This document shows positions 8,182 through 17,753 of a stretch of DNA of 64,000 nucleotides, piece after piece; positions within the stretch are counted from its first letter, which is position 1, and every line of letters starts with the position of its first letter. The stretch covers positions 2,790,001 through 2,854,000 of the forward strand of contig NZ_CP025086.1 of NCBI RefSeq assembly GCF_004135935.1. The letters run 5' to 3'. Made by a program: the position numbers and the translations under genes. The stretch comes from Methylovirgula ligni. GTDB taxonomy: Bacteria > Pseudomonadota > Alphaproteobacteria > Rhizobiales > Beijerinckiaceae. Below the pieces are notes generated by a model. It was given only the letters and a program-made list of their open reading frames with translations. It did no database searches and had not been told where the DNA came from.

Positions 8182-8247
8182 AAGCTAAGTCCGAAAAATC
8201 CCTTAAATCTATAAAAATAGTGGACTAAGACTTTTGTCAAGCTAAGT
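8182..8247 (+). promoter_or_regulatory. Divergent promoter region with direct repeats
   Basis: The AT-rich gap between the LysR gene and the TonB receptor gene holds the direct repeat AAGCTAAGT at 8182-8190 and 8239-8247. A related GGACTAAGA lies at 8222-8230, and a TATAAA-like -10 candidate near 8210. The repeats are candidate binding sites for the CysB-like regulator. Confidence 0.4.
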
Positions 8248-8263
8248 ATGGGCGGGGGTTGGA

Positions 8264-10573
8264 ATGGCCGAGCTTGGGCAAAAGTCGATATTTCATTTTA
8301 GTATTAGAGGCTTAACGTTGATTACATCTATCGCCGCGGTGGGAGATGCCGGCGACGTCGGCTCAGCTTTGGCTCAAGCCGTTAACGGTGGAGATGTGGG
8401 AGACGTGGTTGTCGTGGCGACAACGACTCAGCAGCCGCCCCCAGATAAATCAACGACGGTCACCAGGCTGACGTCCAAGACGTTGGATGCCCTGGGCGCC
8501 ACTAAGCTCAACGACATTATCTCAGTCACCCCCGGTGTGTTCATGCCCCAGACCGGCATCACACCTTCGCACGTCACAATTTTTATGCGCGGCATGGGCG
8601 AACTCGATCAGCAGGGTCACCCATCGGTCGCTCTTTATTTGGACGACGTCTATCTGCCGCGCACGTTGGGAGCGAATCTAGACCTTCTCGATATCGATAC
8701 GATCGACATCGCGCGCGGGCCGCAAGGCTTTGCCTATGGTCACAGCGCTGAAGCCGGAACCATAAACGTCCATACTAAACAGCCGACAGATACACTGACC
8801 GAAACGGCACTCGTCGGCTATGGCAGCTACAATGAAGTGAGATCTGCCGCAATCGTCAGTGGTCCAATCATCAAGGACGAGGTCTACGGAAGTCTTGCCA
8901 TCGAGCACCACCAGCGCGACGGATATACCTACGACGTGACGAACGGCCATCACGGAAACAATCTGGATACAACGGATTTCCGCGCGAAGTTGCGTTTCAC
9001 GCCGACGGAAAAGCTCGATATCACGACGACGTTTGACGCCACATTGGACGATGGCGATGCGGTATTATGGGGTGACCTGTCCCGTTCAACGAATCCCAAC
9101 ATCGCCTTCAGCAATATCGATCCTTGGAACAAATATCACGAACTTGGGGTGTCGACGGTTGGGACCTATGCGTTCACCGATCAGTTGAAATTGAAGTCGA
9201 TCACTGCCTATCGATCCTTCGACGACTACGCGGCGTTCGACAATACCGGCGATCCTTATGCACAGGGTATCGGCCTGCTCGGGTACAGCGATGTTTTCGT
9301 CAGCCAGGAGACGCGCTTGGCGGGCGACTTCCAACGTTTCAACTTCTCTATCGGGAATTGGGCGTCGAACGAAGACTGGATTCGCCAAGGTACGAACAAC
9401 GGTTCGTCAACGCTCAATCCGAATCCAAATCTCTCGACCTTCCTGCCGGTTTATACCCTCGCCAATCAGGAAGACAAAGAGTTCGCGTTCTTCGGGCAGG
9501 GGACGTTTAAGGCGACAGACAAGCTGTCTCTGACTTTCGGCGGACGTTGGAATTACAATTATCAATATTCCAACATGCAGAACTATTCGCTAGGCCCGAC
9601 CTCCGCTTACAAGGTGACGGGCTATATTCCGGACCAGGAGCTGCTCTACGCCTATCAGGATTACACGATCGGCTCGGTCCCGGGAGGGACAACGCTCAAC
9701 TGGATAGACAATGGCTCTCAGGCCTGGACGCGGTTCACGCCGAAAGTGAATGTGGACTACCAGTGGACTCCAGATCTGGCGACTTACGCGACCTTCTCGA
9801 AGGGGGAGAAGGATGGCGGGTTCGACTATCGCGGCTATTCGCCGACCGGCTCGTCGCAGCTTCAGGACAGCCTTGCCTTCGGTCCCGAGGTTGTCACCAA
9901 CTATGAGGTCGGCTTCCGCAGCTCGTTTTTGAGCGAGAGGGTAACGCTGAACGGTGATGCCTTCTACGATGACGTTAGCGGCGTGCAACTGACAACCACG
10001 GACCCGGTTACGCTCATCAGTCACCGGTTCAACGCGGGTACTGGCCGCTCGAAGGGAATTGAACTTGAGTCATCCGTTAACATCGTTCCAAATCTTAACG
10101 TCAGCCTCAGCGGCACCTATCTTGACGCCAGACTCAACCATTTCGACGGTGTCGCAGCGCAGACCACTTATGCGAATGGTCTTGTCCTGAATACCACGCC
10201 TTTCAATGGCGCGCGTTTGCCGAACTCCCCGACCTGGCAGGGCTATCTGGGCGCAACATACGCGATTCCGGTTAACGCCCCGGGCCAATATCTCATCGGT
10301 GGAAACGCTCAGTACAAGTCTTTCACTTACAACGACGCATTGAACAATACGGTCAATCGAATTCCGGACCAGACTACGTTCAACGGCTTTGTGAGCTACA
10401 CGACGCCTGACAAACGTTGGATCTTCCGGGTCGACGCCGAAAACATCCTCGATGATCGCTATCCGCAGTGGCTCGCCTACACGGTGCAGCCAAAGACCGG
10501 GACGCTTCTCTACTACGGTGTGTTCTACAACGAACCTCGCCTGGTCGTCGGCAGCGTAAGATATGTATTCTGA
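8264..10573 (+). CDS. TonB-dependent outer-membrane receptor
   Basis: 769 residues; GGGGG lies about 8 nt before the ATG. A weak signal sequence ends near ALAQA. A TonB-box-like VVVVATT follows at about residues 47-55, a plug domain at about 60-170 (LNDIISVTPGVFM, IDTIDIARGPQGFAYG), and then a 22-strand barrel ending in the outer-membrane signature VRYVF. It imports a scarce substrate using TonB-ExbB energy. Being first gene of the island operon, with a Dpp-type importer and desulfurisation enzymes behind it, it likely imports an organosulfur compound rather than iron; this is inference from context. Confidence 0.9.
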   Translation: MAELGQKSIFHFSIRGLTLITSIAAVGDAGDVGSALAQAVNGGDVGDVVVVATTTQQPPPDKSTTVTRLTSKTLDALGATKLNDIISVTPGVFMPQTGITPSHVTIFMRGMGELDQQGHPSVALYLDDVYLPRTLGANLDLLDIDTIDIARGPQGFAYGHSAEAGTINVHTKQPTDTLTETALVGYGSYNEVRSAAIVSGPIIKDEVYGSLAIEHHQRDGYTYDVTNGHHGNNLDTTDFRAKLRFTPTEKLDITTTFDATLDDGDAVLWGDLSRSTNPNIAFSNIDPWNKYHELGVSTVGTYAFTDQLKLKSITAYRSFDDYAAFDNTGDPYAQGIGLLGYSDVFVSQETRLAGDFQRFNFSIGNWASNEDWIRQGTNNGSSTLNPNPNLSTFLPVYTLANQEDKEFAFFGQGTFKATDKLSLTFGGRWNYNYQYSNMQNYSLGPTSAYKVTGYIPDQELLYAYQDYTIGSVPGGTTLNWIDNGSQAWTRFTPKVNVDYQWTPDLATYATFSKGEKDGGFDYRGYSPTGSSQLQDSLAFGPEVVTNYEVGFRSSFLSERVTLNGDAFYDDVSGVQLTTTDPVTLISHRFNAGTGRSKGIELESSVNIVPNLNVSLSGTYLDARLNHFDGVAAQTTYANGLVLNTTPFNGARLPNSPTWQGYLGATYAIPVNAPGQYLIGGNAQYKSFTYNDALNNTVNRIPDQTTFNGFVSYTTPDKRWIFRVDAENILDDRYPQWLAYTVQPKTGTLLYYGVFYNEPRLVVGSVRYVF

Positions 10574-10586
10574 GAGTTAGATACGC

Positions 10587-11450
10587 ATGAGCGATGTTAT
10601 CGCAGCCGGCACAAAATCCGCCAAACCTGCCTTGCTTCGCAGCATTGGCAGGAACGGCTCGCTCGTGGCCGGAGCCGGAATTCTCGCGGTCTTGCTCACC
10701 GCGGTCATTCTGGCGCCGGTTCTATATCCCGGCGACCCGCTGAATATGGTCGCCCCGGCACTTATGCGTCCGGGCGAAAGCGCTCGCTACATCTTCGGCA
10801 CTGATGATCTGGGTCGTGATCTTGCGGCTGAAGTTGTGCATGGTGCCAGCGCTTCTCTACTGGTCGGGATTGGTGCAACCACGATCGGACTTTTGATCGG
10901 TATCGTCGGCGGCGGGGCCGGGGGGTATTTCGGCGGATACCTTGATCAATTTCTCAGCCGGATAACGGAACTGTTCCAGACGATTCCGTCATTCCTTTTC
11001 GTCTTGGCTCTTGTCGGTATCTTCAGCCCGTCCATATCCGTCATTATCTTCGCCATCGCCACGACATCTTGGGTCTCCGTTGCGCGCATAGCCAGGGCTG
11101 AATTTCGCACGCTGCGCGAGCGAGATTTTGTGCTGGCGGCACGAACACTGGGCTACAGCTCATCACGAATTGTGTTTGTTGAAATATTGCCGAATGCCAT
11201 CGCGCCGATTAGCGCCAATGTATCAATTATGGTTGCGGGCGCGATTTTAACCGAATCAGGACTTTCCTTTCTCGGCATGGGCGACCCGAACGTCGTGAGT
11301 TGGGGAAGCATGATCGGCGAAGGACGCGATTATCTGCGCTCAGATTGGTATCTGGTCGCCATTCCGGCCTCCGCCATCGCCTTTACGGTTATTGGCTTTA
11401 ATCTGATCGGCGACGGCTTAAATCGCGCACTCAATCCGAGATCGCGGTAA
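10587..11450 (+). CDS. ABC transporter permease, DppC/OppC type
   Basis: 287 residues with a single N-terminal membrane helix (~25-47), then the DppC signature FGTDDLGRDLAAEVVHGA and five further helices. The EAA loop contains RAEFRTLRERDFVLAARTLG. It forms the inner-membrane channel with the DppB-like partner at 17750-18751. It starts 13 nt after the receptor gene, and its stop overlaps the ATPase start by one base (TAATG), implying translational coupling. Confidence 0.92.
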   Translation: MSDVIAAGTKSAKPALLRSIGRNGSLVAGAGILAVLLTAVILAPVLYPGDPLNMVAPALMRPGESARYIFGTDDLGRDLAAEVVHGASASLLVGIGATTIGLLIGIVGGGAGGYFGGYLDQFLSRITELFQTIPSFLFVLALVGIFSPSISVIIFAIATTSWVSVARIARAEFRTLRERDFVLAARTLGYSSSRIVFVEILPNAIAPISANVSIMVAGAILTESGLSFLGMGDPNVVSWGSMIGEGRDYLRSDWYLVAIPASAIAFTVIGFNLIGDGLNRALNPRSR

Positions 11451-12454
11451 TGAACGGAGAGCTCATAGACATTCGCGGGCTGACCGTGGGCTTCGGTACA
11501 CGCGAGGTAATCGGCGGCGTCGACTTCTCCATCCACGCAAATGAGATGGTGGCGCTCGTCGGTGAATCGGGCTGCGGAAAATCAACCGTAGCCCTGGCGC
11601 TGCTTCGCTTGCTCCCGCACGAAAGGACCGCAGTATCCGGGGAAGTTATGTTCGAAGGGCGTAATCTTCTCGCCGTACCCGAGGCAGAGCTTAACGAGAT
11701 ACGCGGGAAACGCATCTCGATCATATTCCAGGATCCGCTGGCATCGCTTAATCCAGTGTGGAGCGTCGGAGAACAAATCATCGAGACGCTACGCCGTCAT
11801 CTCAAACTGTCACAAACGGCAGCGCGCCGGCGCGCGATCGAGTTGCTCGACCTCGTCGCGATTCCGCAGGCGCACCGGCGCATTGACGATTTCCCGCATC
11901 AGTTTTCGGGTGGAATGCGTCAACGCGTCATGATCGCGATGGCGCTGGCTTGCGGGCCGTATTTGCTGATTGCCGATGAGCCGACAACGGCTCTGGATGT
12001 CACGACACAGACGCAGATTCTGCAACTGCTTGATAGGTTGCGGCGCGAGCTTTCCATGAGCGTCCTGTTGATCACGCACGATTTGAGTATCGTCTCGGAT
12101 TGGGCAGATCGCGTGATGGTCATGTACGCCGGAGTAATCATCGAAAGCGCGCCCGTGCAAGTGCTGTTCTCCTCGGCGCGCCACCCCTATACGCGGCGTC
12201 TGCTCGGGGCCGTTCCATCGCTTGACGCGTATGCTAATTACCGAAATGGCCGTCTTCCCGAAATTTCCGGCATTGACACTTCGACAGGGTCAACTCGCGG
12301 GTGCCGCTTCGCCAAACGGTGCGAGTCAGTCGAAAGTGAATGTCTCACGCACCGCCCGCGTCTCGTTTCAGTCGGAGTTAAGCAGCATCTGTTCGCTTGC
12401 TTCGAACCACAACAGTTCCAGAAGAGTGAGCCCGATGCCGCTGTTGTCGTTTGA
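11450..12454 (+). CDS. ABC transporter ATPase, DppD/OppD type
   Basis: 334 residues. Walker A GESGCGKST at about residues 38-46, the Q-loop in IIFQDPLASLNP, the ABC signature FSGGMRQR, Walker B LLIADEPTTALD and the H-loop Asp-Leu in ITHDLS are all present. The C-terminal oligopeptide-transporter domain contains a Cys-rich segment (GCRFAKRC...C...C), which in DppD/OppD proteins binds an Fe-S cluster. It works with the ATPase at 12435-13403. Confidence 0.93.
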   Translation: MNGELIDIRGLTVGFGTREVIGGVDFSIHANEMVALVGESGCGKSTVALALLRLLPHERTAVSGEVMFEGRNLLAVPEAELNEIRGKRISIIFQDPLASLNPVWSVGEQIIETLRRHLKLSQTAARRRAIELLDLVAIPQAHRRIDDFPHQFSGGMRQRVMIAMALACGPYLLIADEPTTALDVTTQTQILQLLDRLRRELSMSVLLITHDLSIVSDWADRVMVMYAGVIIESAPVQVLFSSARHPYTRRLLGAVPSLDAYANYRNGRLPEISGIDTSTGSTRGCRFAKRCESVESECLTHRPRLVSVGVKQHLFACFEPQQFQKSEPDAAVVV

Positions 12455-13403
12455 AGACGTTGGGGTAGAGCGGGTGGCGGCGCGGAGGAGAGTCCGCATT
12501 CTTGACCGCGTTACCTTTTCGATCGAGTCCGGCGAGACCTTGGGACTTGTCGGTGAGTCAGGTTGCGGGAAATCGACGCTGGCCAAGACCGCCTTAGGCC
12601 TTATTCCCGCATCTAGCGGCACAATTCGCTTTCAAGGCACCGATGTTACGCATTCAAAGCGGTTTACGCGAGATATTGCCGCGCGCATGCAGATGGTCTT
12701 CCAAGATACGGGTTCGGCACTCAATCCGCGTCAGACGATTTTGAGTGCGCTCGAAACTCCCTTGGCGGTTCGCGGTGTCCAGCGTGCAGTACGTCGCACG
12801 CGCATCGCTGAAGTTCTCGATCAGGTGAGGTTGCCGGCAGATGTTCTCTACCGTCATCCGCATGCGCTTTCGGGGGGACAAAGGCAACGTGTTGGCATTG
12901 CGCGTGCAATTCTCTTAAGACCTGATCTCATCATTTGCGATGAGCCGATCTCTTCTCTCGATATTCCAATCCAGGCGCAAATTCTGAACTTGCTAACCGA
13001 TCTGCAACGTACCTATGGGTTGGCGTATCTCTTCATATCGCATGATCTTCGTGCCATAAATTATTTGTCCGATCGCGTTGCCGTCATGTACCGTGGCCGG
13101 ATCGTCGAAATTCTACGTCAGGCGGAATTTCGTTCCGGTGCTCGCCATCCGTATACGCGCACATTGTTCGCTTTCGTGCCTGGGCAGGGGCGCGCCCAGG
13201 CCGCGCTATCCGTCTCTGACCCGTCCGTTGAAGCTATCAGCGATGCTGGCTGTCGCTTTCGTCAGCGCTGCCCGCTGGCGAGCGAGCTATGCCACCGCGC
13301 TGAACCAGAGCTGATCTCAATCGGCGTGAACCATAGCGTCGCCTGTCATCACGCAGCATCCGTCGAAACGCCCGCCGCTCTCATCAGAGAAGCGGCGGAA
13401 TAG
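12435..13403 (+). CDS. ABC transporter ATPase, DppF/OppF type
   Basis: 322 residues from ATG 12435; the frame is open upstream, but this start aligns with the family and overlaps the previous gene by 20 nt. Walker A is GESGCGKST, the Q-loop MVFQDTGSALNP, the signature LSGGQRQR, Walker B LIICDEPISSLD and the switch His ISHDL. A C-terminal Cys-rich tail (GCRFRQRCPLASELC) is also present. It is the second nucleotide-binding subunit of the island's importer. Confidence 0.93.
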   Translation: MPLLSFEDVGVERVAARRRVRILDRVTFSIESGETLGLVGESGCGKSTLAKTALGLIPASSGTIRFQGTDVTHSKRFTRDIAARMQMVFQDTGSALNPRQTILSALETPLAVRGVQRAVRRTRIAEVLDQVRLPADVLYRHPHALSGGQRQRVGIARAILLRPDLIICDEPISSLDIPIQAQILNLLTDLQRTYGLAYLFISHDLRAINYLSDRVAVMYRGRIVEILRQAEFRSGARHPYTRTLFAFVPGQGRAQAALSVSDPSVEAISDAGCRFRQRCPLASELCHRAEPELISIGVNHSVACHHAASVETPAALIREAAE

Positions 13404-13412
13404 GAGGAACAT

Positions 13413-14780
13413 ATGAGTTCGCATGAAAGTCAGTTGCATCTTGGCGTGTTTCTGCGCGGGGTCGGCCATCATTTGGCATCGTGGCGTTCGCCTCTCGTTA
13501 CTTCCGGCTCGGAAATATCATTCACGCACTATCGGCATCTCGCGCGGACGGCGGAGCGTGGGAAATTCGACATGGTGTTTCTCGGAGATAGCGTGTGTGT
13601 ACGCGAGAGACCGGAGGGAGTGAAGCGCGAGATACTTCAACGCCTCGGCCATCTCGTTCATTTCGAGCCGTTGACGCTTCTTTCGGCGCTCTCGACAGCG
13701 ACAACGCACGTAGGTCTCGTGGGGACAGCGTCAACCACATACAACGAGCCTTACCATGTGGCGCGCAAATTCGCTTCGCTCGATCATATCAGCGATGGGC
13801 GTGCTGGCTGGAATGTCGTGACATCGACCTCCCTGGCGGAGGCAAATAATTTCAACCGCGAGGAGCACCTGGGGCATGCGGAGCGCTATGTCCGGGCCAA
13901 CGAATTCGTCGACGTCGTCGTTGGGCTTTGGGACTCGTGGGACGATGACGCCTTCGTTGCCGATAAAGCGGAGGGAATCTATTTCGACGAAGACAAGGTC
14001 TTCGAGATCAATCACCGCGGCGCGCATTTCAATGTTAAGGGCCCTCTCAATCTCTCGCGGCCACCGCAAGGTCACCCGGTCATAGTTCAGGCAGGCTCGT
14101 CTGACGCGGGTAAGGATTTGGCTGCGCGTACGGCGGAAGTCGTTTTCACCGCGCAGCGGACGCTCAAGGAAGGCCAAGCCTTTTATCGCTCACTCAAAGA
14201 TCGCATGAGCAAATATGGCCGCGCGCCAGACGAGCTGAAAATCATGCCGGGTGTGTTCACCGTCGTCGGCCGCACGCAGGAGGAGGCTGACGATAAGTAT
14301 GGGCATTTGCAAGAACTGGTCGACCCCAAGGTTGGCGTCGCTATGTTATCGCGCACCACGGGCATCGATCTCAGTGCCTATCCATTGGATGCGCCATTAC
14401 CACGCTTTGGCGGCAACAATGTCCAGCAGGCACGCCCGGAGCTCATCGATGCGTTGGCCGAACGCGAGCACTTGACGATTTGGCAGACCATACTCGCGAT
14501 CGCGGGCGCTCGTGGACATCATGTTCTCATCGGAACGCCCGAGCGCATCGCCGATGAGCTTGAAGAGCGCTTCAAGGGCGAAGCGGCGGACGGCTTCAAT
14601 CTCATGCCACCTTACCTGCCGGGCGGCCTAGAGGATTTTGTTGATCTCGTCGTGCCCGAGCTCCAACGGCGCGGATTGTTCCGCACCGAATATCAAGGCA
14701 GCACGTTGCGTGATCATCTCGGGCTCGCGCGTCCTGCGAATGTCAATAAGGTGCGCGCGGATGCGCGCGCGCAGGCGTAG
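13413..14780 (+). CDS. Flavin-dependent monooxygenase, NtaA/SnaA/DszA family (copy 1)
   Basis: 455 residues with an excellent AGGAGG site. Bacterial-luciferase-like TIM barrel of the two-component FMNH2-dependent group (DszA, NtaA, SnaA). Family segments include LGVFLRGVGHHLASWR at the N-terminus, TTYNEPYHVARKFASLDHIS, GRAGWNVVTS and HPVIVQAGSSDAG. Such enzymes take reduced FMN from a separate reductase and oxygenate sulfones, amines or N-acetates. With the DszB-like gene at 20238 and the reductase at 22133, a C-S-bond-cleaving role on a sulfone or sulfonate is the best guess. The paralogue follows immediately. Confidence 0.92.
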   Translation: MSSHESQLHLGVFLRGVGHHLASWRSPLVTSGSEISFTHYRHLARTAERGKFDMVFLGDSVCVRERPEGVKREILQRLGHLVHFEPLTLLSALSTATTHVGLVGTASTTYNEPYHVARKFASLDHISDGRAGWNVVTSTSLAEANNFNREEHLGHAERYVRANEFVDVVVGLWDSWDDDAFVADKAEGIYFDEDKVFEINHRGAHFNVKGPLNLSRPPQGHPVIVQAGSSDAGKDLAARTAEVVFTAQRTLKEGQAFYRSLKDRMSKYGRAPDELKIMPGVFTVVGRTQEEADDKYGHLQELVDPKVGVAMLSRTTGIDLSAYPLDAPLPRFGGNNVQQARPELIDALAEREHLTIWQTILAIAGARGHHVLIGTPERIADELEERFKGEAADGFNLMPPYLPGGLEDFVDLVVPELQRRGLFRTEYQGSTLRDHLGLARPANVNKVRADARAQA

Positions 14781-14790
14781 GGAGAAAGCC

Positions 14791-16152
14791 ATGGGCGCGC
14801 GCCCTGATCAACTCAAACTCGGTCTCTTTCTAAACGGTGGTCATCACTCAGGCGGTTGGCGTCACCCCGACGCGAATGCGAATACGGATATCAGCTTCGC
14901 CGACTGCGCGAGGCTGGTCCAAAAGGCCGAGCGGGGTAAGTTTGACCTGCTCTTTCTCGCGGATTTCCTCGCGGCAGATGCAGCCAGCGATCCCGTCCGT
15001 AGCAAGATGACCTGGGCCGCTTATCTGGAGCCATTGACGTTGCTGTCGGCGTTGTCGGCCGCGACGACACATATAGGCCTCGTTGGGACGGCAACGACGA
15101 GCTACAACGAGCCATTTCATGTGGCGCGGAAATTTGCCTCGCTCGACCATATCAGCAGTGGCCGTGCGGGTTGGAATTTGGTGACTACCGTAAACGGCGC
15201 GGAGGCACAGAACTTTAATCGGAATGCGCACTTCGCCCACGCTGACCGCTATCAAAGGGCTGAAGAATTCGTGGACGTTGTGTTCGGGCTTTGGGATAGC
15301 TGGGATGATGATGCCTTTGTCCGCGACAAAGTATCAGGCCGCTATTATGAACCGGAGAAGGTCCACGTCTTGGATCATAGAGGCCAGCACTTTTCCGTGC
15401 GTGGTCCGCTCAATATTGCCCGCCCACCTCAAGGCAGGCCGGTGATCGTGCAGGCGGGGTCATCCGAGCCCGGTAAGGAACTCGCGGCGCGGACGGCGGA
15501 GGTTATATTTACGGCGCAAAACGAAATTGGCGAGGCGCAAGACTTCTACGCTGACGTCAAAGGTCGAATGACCAAATTCGGTCGGTCTCCAGACCAGCTT
15601 AAGATCCTGCCGGGCCTATCCATCATCGTCGGCAGGACAGAGCAGCAGGCTGCAGACAAGCTCGGTCTATTGCAGTCGTTGACACCGCCTGAGGTCGGCG
15701 CGCGCATGCTTTCGAGTATGCTTGATATCGATCTATCCGGATATTCGGTCGATGGGCCATTGCCCGATGTGTTACCGCCGACGAATGGCGGAAAAGCACG
15801 GCAAGCTTTGATCGCCGCGATGGCACGTCGAGAGAATCTGACGATTCGCGATCTTTATAGCAAAATGGTCACCTCGCGCGGCCACGGATTCGCCATCGGT
15901 TCGGTGGAGAGAGTCGCCGACTACATTCAGGAATGGTTCGAGAGTTATGCTTTCGACGGCTTCAACTTCATGCCGCCGTGGCTCGACGGGGGCCTGAACG
16001 ACTTTGTCGACCTTGTCGTGCCGGAGTTGCAGCGGCGTGGAATTCTCCGGCGCGAATACGAGGGCCGGACGCTGCGAGAGAACCTTGGGCTGGAGCGCCC
16101 GGAGTCGCGTTATGCGGATTCGACGCATATCTCCGCATCACAGGGCGCCTGA
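14791..16152 (+). CDS. Flavin-dependent monooxygenase, NtaA/SnaA/DszA family (copy 2)
   Basis: 453 residues from ATG 14791, with GGAGA 6 nt upstream and 10 nt after copy 1. It carries the same luciferase-like fold and shared segments (TTSYNEPFHVARKFASLDHI, GRAGWNLVTT, RPVIVQAGSSEPG), but it diverges clearly from copy 1 in the N-terminal loop and the 260-380 region. The two probably arose by duplication and now act either on successive oxidation steps or on different substrates. It depends on FMNH2 from the reductase encoded at the end of the operon. Confidence 0.92.
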   Translation: MGARPDQLKLGLFLNGGHHSGGWRHPDANANTDISFADCARLVQKAERGKFDLLFLADFLAADAASDPVRSKMTWAAYLEPLTLLSALSAATTHIGLVGTATTSYNEPFHVARKFASLDHISSGRAGWNLVTTVNGAEAQNFNRNAHFAHADRYQRAEEFVDVVFGLWDSWDDDAFVRDKVSGRYYEPEKVHVLDHRGQHFSVRGPLNIARPPQGRPVIVQAGSSEPGKELAARTAEVIFTAQNEIGEAQDFYADVKGRMTKFGRSPDQLKILPGLSIIVGRTEQQAADKLGLLQSLTPPEVGARMLSSMLDIDLSGYSVDGPLPDVLPPTNGGKARQALIAAMARRENLTIRDLYSKMVTSRGHGFAIGSVERVADYIQEWFESYAFDGFNFMPPWLDGGLNDFVDLVVPELQRRGILRREYEGRTLRENLGLERPESRYADSTHISASQGA

Positions 16153-16154
16153 GA

Positions 16155-17753
16155 ATGGCCGAAATCACGCGTCGTACGTTTGGATTTGGTGGCGCAGCCG
16201 CCGGCGCATCTGGCCTGTTGTGGCCCCAAGTTGCATTGCCAACGCCAATCTCCGGCGGCGTTCTCAAAATGGTCATTCCGAGTGAACCAATCGCGCTCAG
16301 CGCCGTCGCATTCTCGGGTCCGAGCAGGTTAATCAGTCCGAAAATTCTTGAAGGTTTGATTGCGTTTGATCTCGCGGGAAACCCCAAGCCGCAGCTCGCC
16401 ACAAGCTGGAGGATCAGTGACGATCGCAAGACCTACGAATTCAAGCTGAGACCAAACCTGCGCTGGCACGACGGTAAGCCGCTGACGTCGAGCGATGTTG
16501 CTTACTCTATATCGTCACTAAGAAAGGTGCATCCTTACGGTTCGGCGACGTTGGTCAACGTGGTGGGGGTCGATACGCCGGATGAGCTTACGGCGATCAT
16601 AAGATTATCTGCGCCCGCGCCGGCTCTCCTTGGCGCGCTGCGTGCCGAATTCTCGCCGATCTTTCCAAGGCATCTTTACGAGGGTACGGATCCCAGGACG
16701 AATCCGGTCAACAACGCGCCGATCGGTACTGGCCCATTCAAATTTCTTGATTGGGAGCGTGGAAGCCATGTCACGCTGATCCGCAATCCGGATTATTGGG
16801 ATCATCCGAAACCTTACATCGACCGCCTCATCATCAAGTTTATTGGCGACGGTAGTGCGCGGGTTGCCGCCTTCGAAACCGGCGATGTCGATATTGGGGG
16901 CGGCAATCCCGTACCGCCAAACGAATTCGATCGGGTTTTGCAATTGCCGGAGTTACGCTCGGATGCGCGCGGGTACGCGTGGCTCGGTTTCCTGACCCAA
17001 CTGTTATTCAATCTCGACCGGCACCCGTTCAATATCCTCGCCGTACGTCAGGCGATCGCCCATGCGATAGACGTTCCGAGGATGTTGAACATTATCTGGT
17101 ACGGGCGCGGTGTTGTTTCGAATAGTCCGATCGTGCCGGACTTGAAGCCTTTCCACGTCGACGTCCCTGCACACCCTTATGATCTCATGCGGGCTAATGC
17201 CTTACTTGACAGTGCGGGTCTGCCGCGAGGCGGGGACGGAATTCGCTTTCGACTCGCTTTCGATTATCTCCCCTATGGCGACGAATACCGGCAACTCGCG
17301 CAATATATTCGCGCGTCGCTCTCCAGGGTCGGTATCGAGGTCTCGATCCGCTCGCAGGACTTCGGAGCCTACGTCCGACGAATCTATACGGAGCGCGATT
17401 TTGATTTTGCGCATATTACCGTCGCCAATGACTACGATCCGACCGTCGGCGTGCAGAAATTATTCTGGTCAAAAATGTTCCGACCTGGAATACCGTTCTC
17501 CAACGGCGCCCATTACACCAATCCGCGCGTCGATGAACTTTTGGAGGCCGCGTCAACCGAAATCGATATCAATAAGCGCGTCGCGCAATACCGCGAGTTC
17601 CAGCTCATCGTTAGTCAAGACCTTCCTCACATCAATCTTCTGTCTCTGACGAATTATACGATCTATCACCGTAAGGTCCGCAATCACACCGTCACAGTGG
17701 AGGGTTTGGCCGGCAATTTTGCAGATGTCTATATCGATCCGAGGGCGACATGA
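16155..17753 (+). CDS. ABC transporter substrate-binding protein, DppA/OppA family, Tat-exported
   Basis: 532 residues from ATG 16155, 2 nt after the monooxygenase stop. The N-terminus ITRRTFGFGGAAAGASGLL is a twin-arginine signal, so export may be by Tat. The SBP_bac_5 domain follows, with LATSWRISDDRKTYEFKLRP and RWHDGKPLTSSDVAYS. It captures the substrate in the periplasm and passes it to the permeases. Members of the family bind peptides, but also nickel, glutathione and other small organics, so the ligand is open. Its stop overlaps the next start (ATGA). Confidence 0.93.
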   Translation: MAEITRRTFGFGGAAAGASGLLWPQVALPTPISGGVLKMVIPSEPIALSAVAFSGPSRLISPKILEGLIAFDLAGNPKPQLATSWRISDDRKTYEFKLRPNLRWHDGKPLTSSDVAYSISSLRKVHPYGSATLVNVVGVDTPDELTAIIRLSAPAPALLGALRAEFSPIFPRHLYEGTDPRTNPVNNAPIGTGPFKFLDWERGSHVTLIRNPDYWDHPKPYIDRLIIKFIGDGSARVAAFETGDVDIGGGNPVPPNEFDRVLQLPELRSDARGYAWLGFLTQLLFNLDRHPFNILAVRQAIAHAIDVPRMLNIIWYGRGVVSNSPIVPDLKPFHVDVPAHPYDLMRANALLDSAGLPRGGDGIRFRLAFDYLPYGDEYRQLAQYIRASLSRVGIEVSIRSQDFGAYVRRIYTERDFDFAHITVANDYDPTVGVQKLFWSKMFRPGIPFSNGAHYTNPRVDELLEAASTEIDINKRVAQYREFQLIVSQDLPHINLLSLTNYTIYHRKVRNHTVTVEGLAGNFADVYIDPRAT

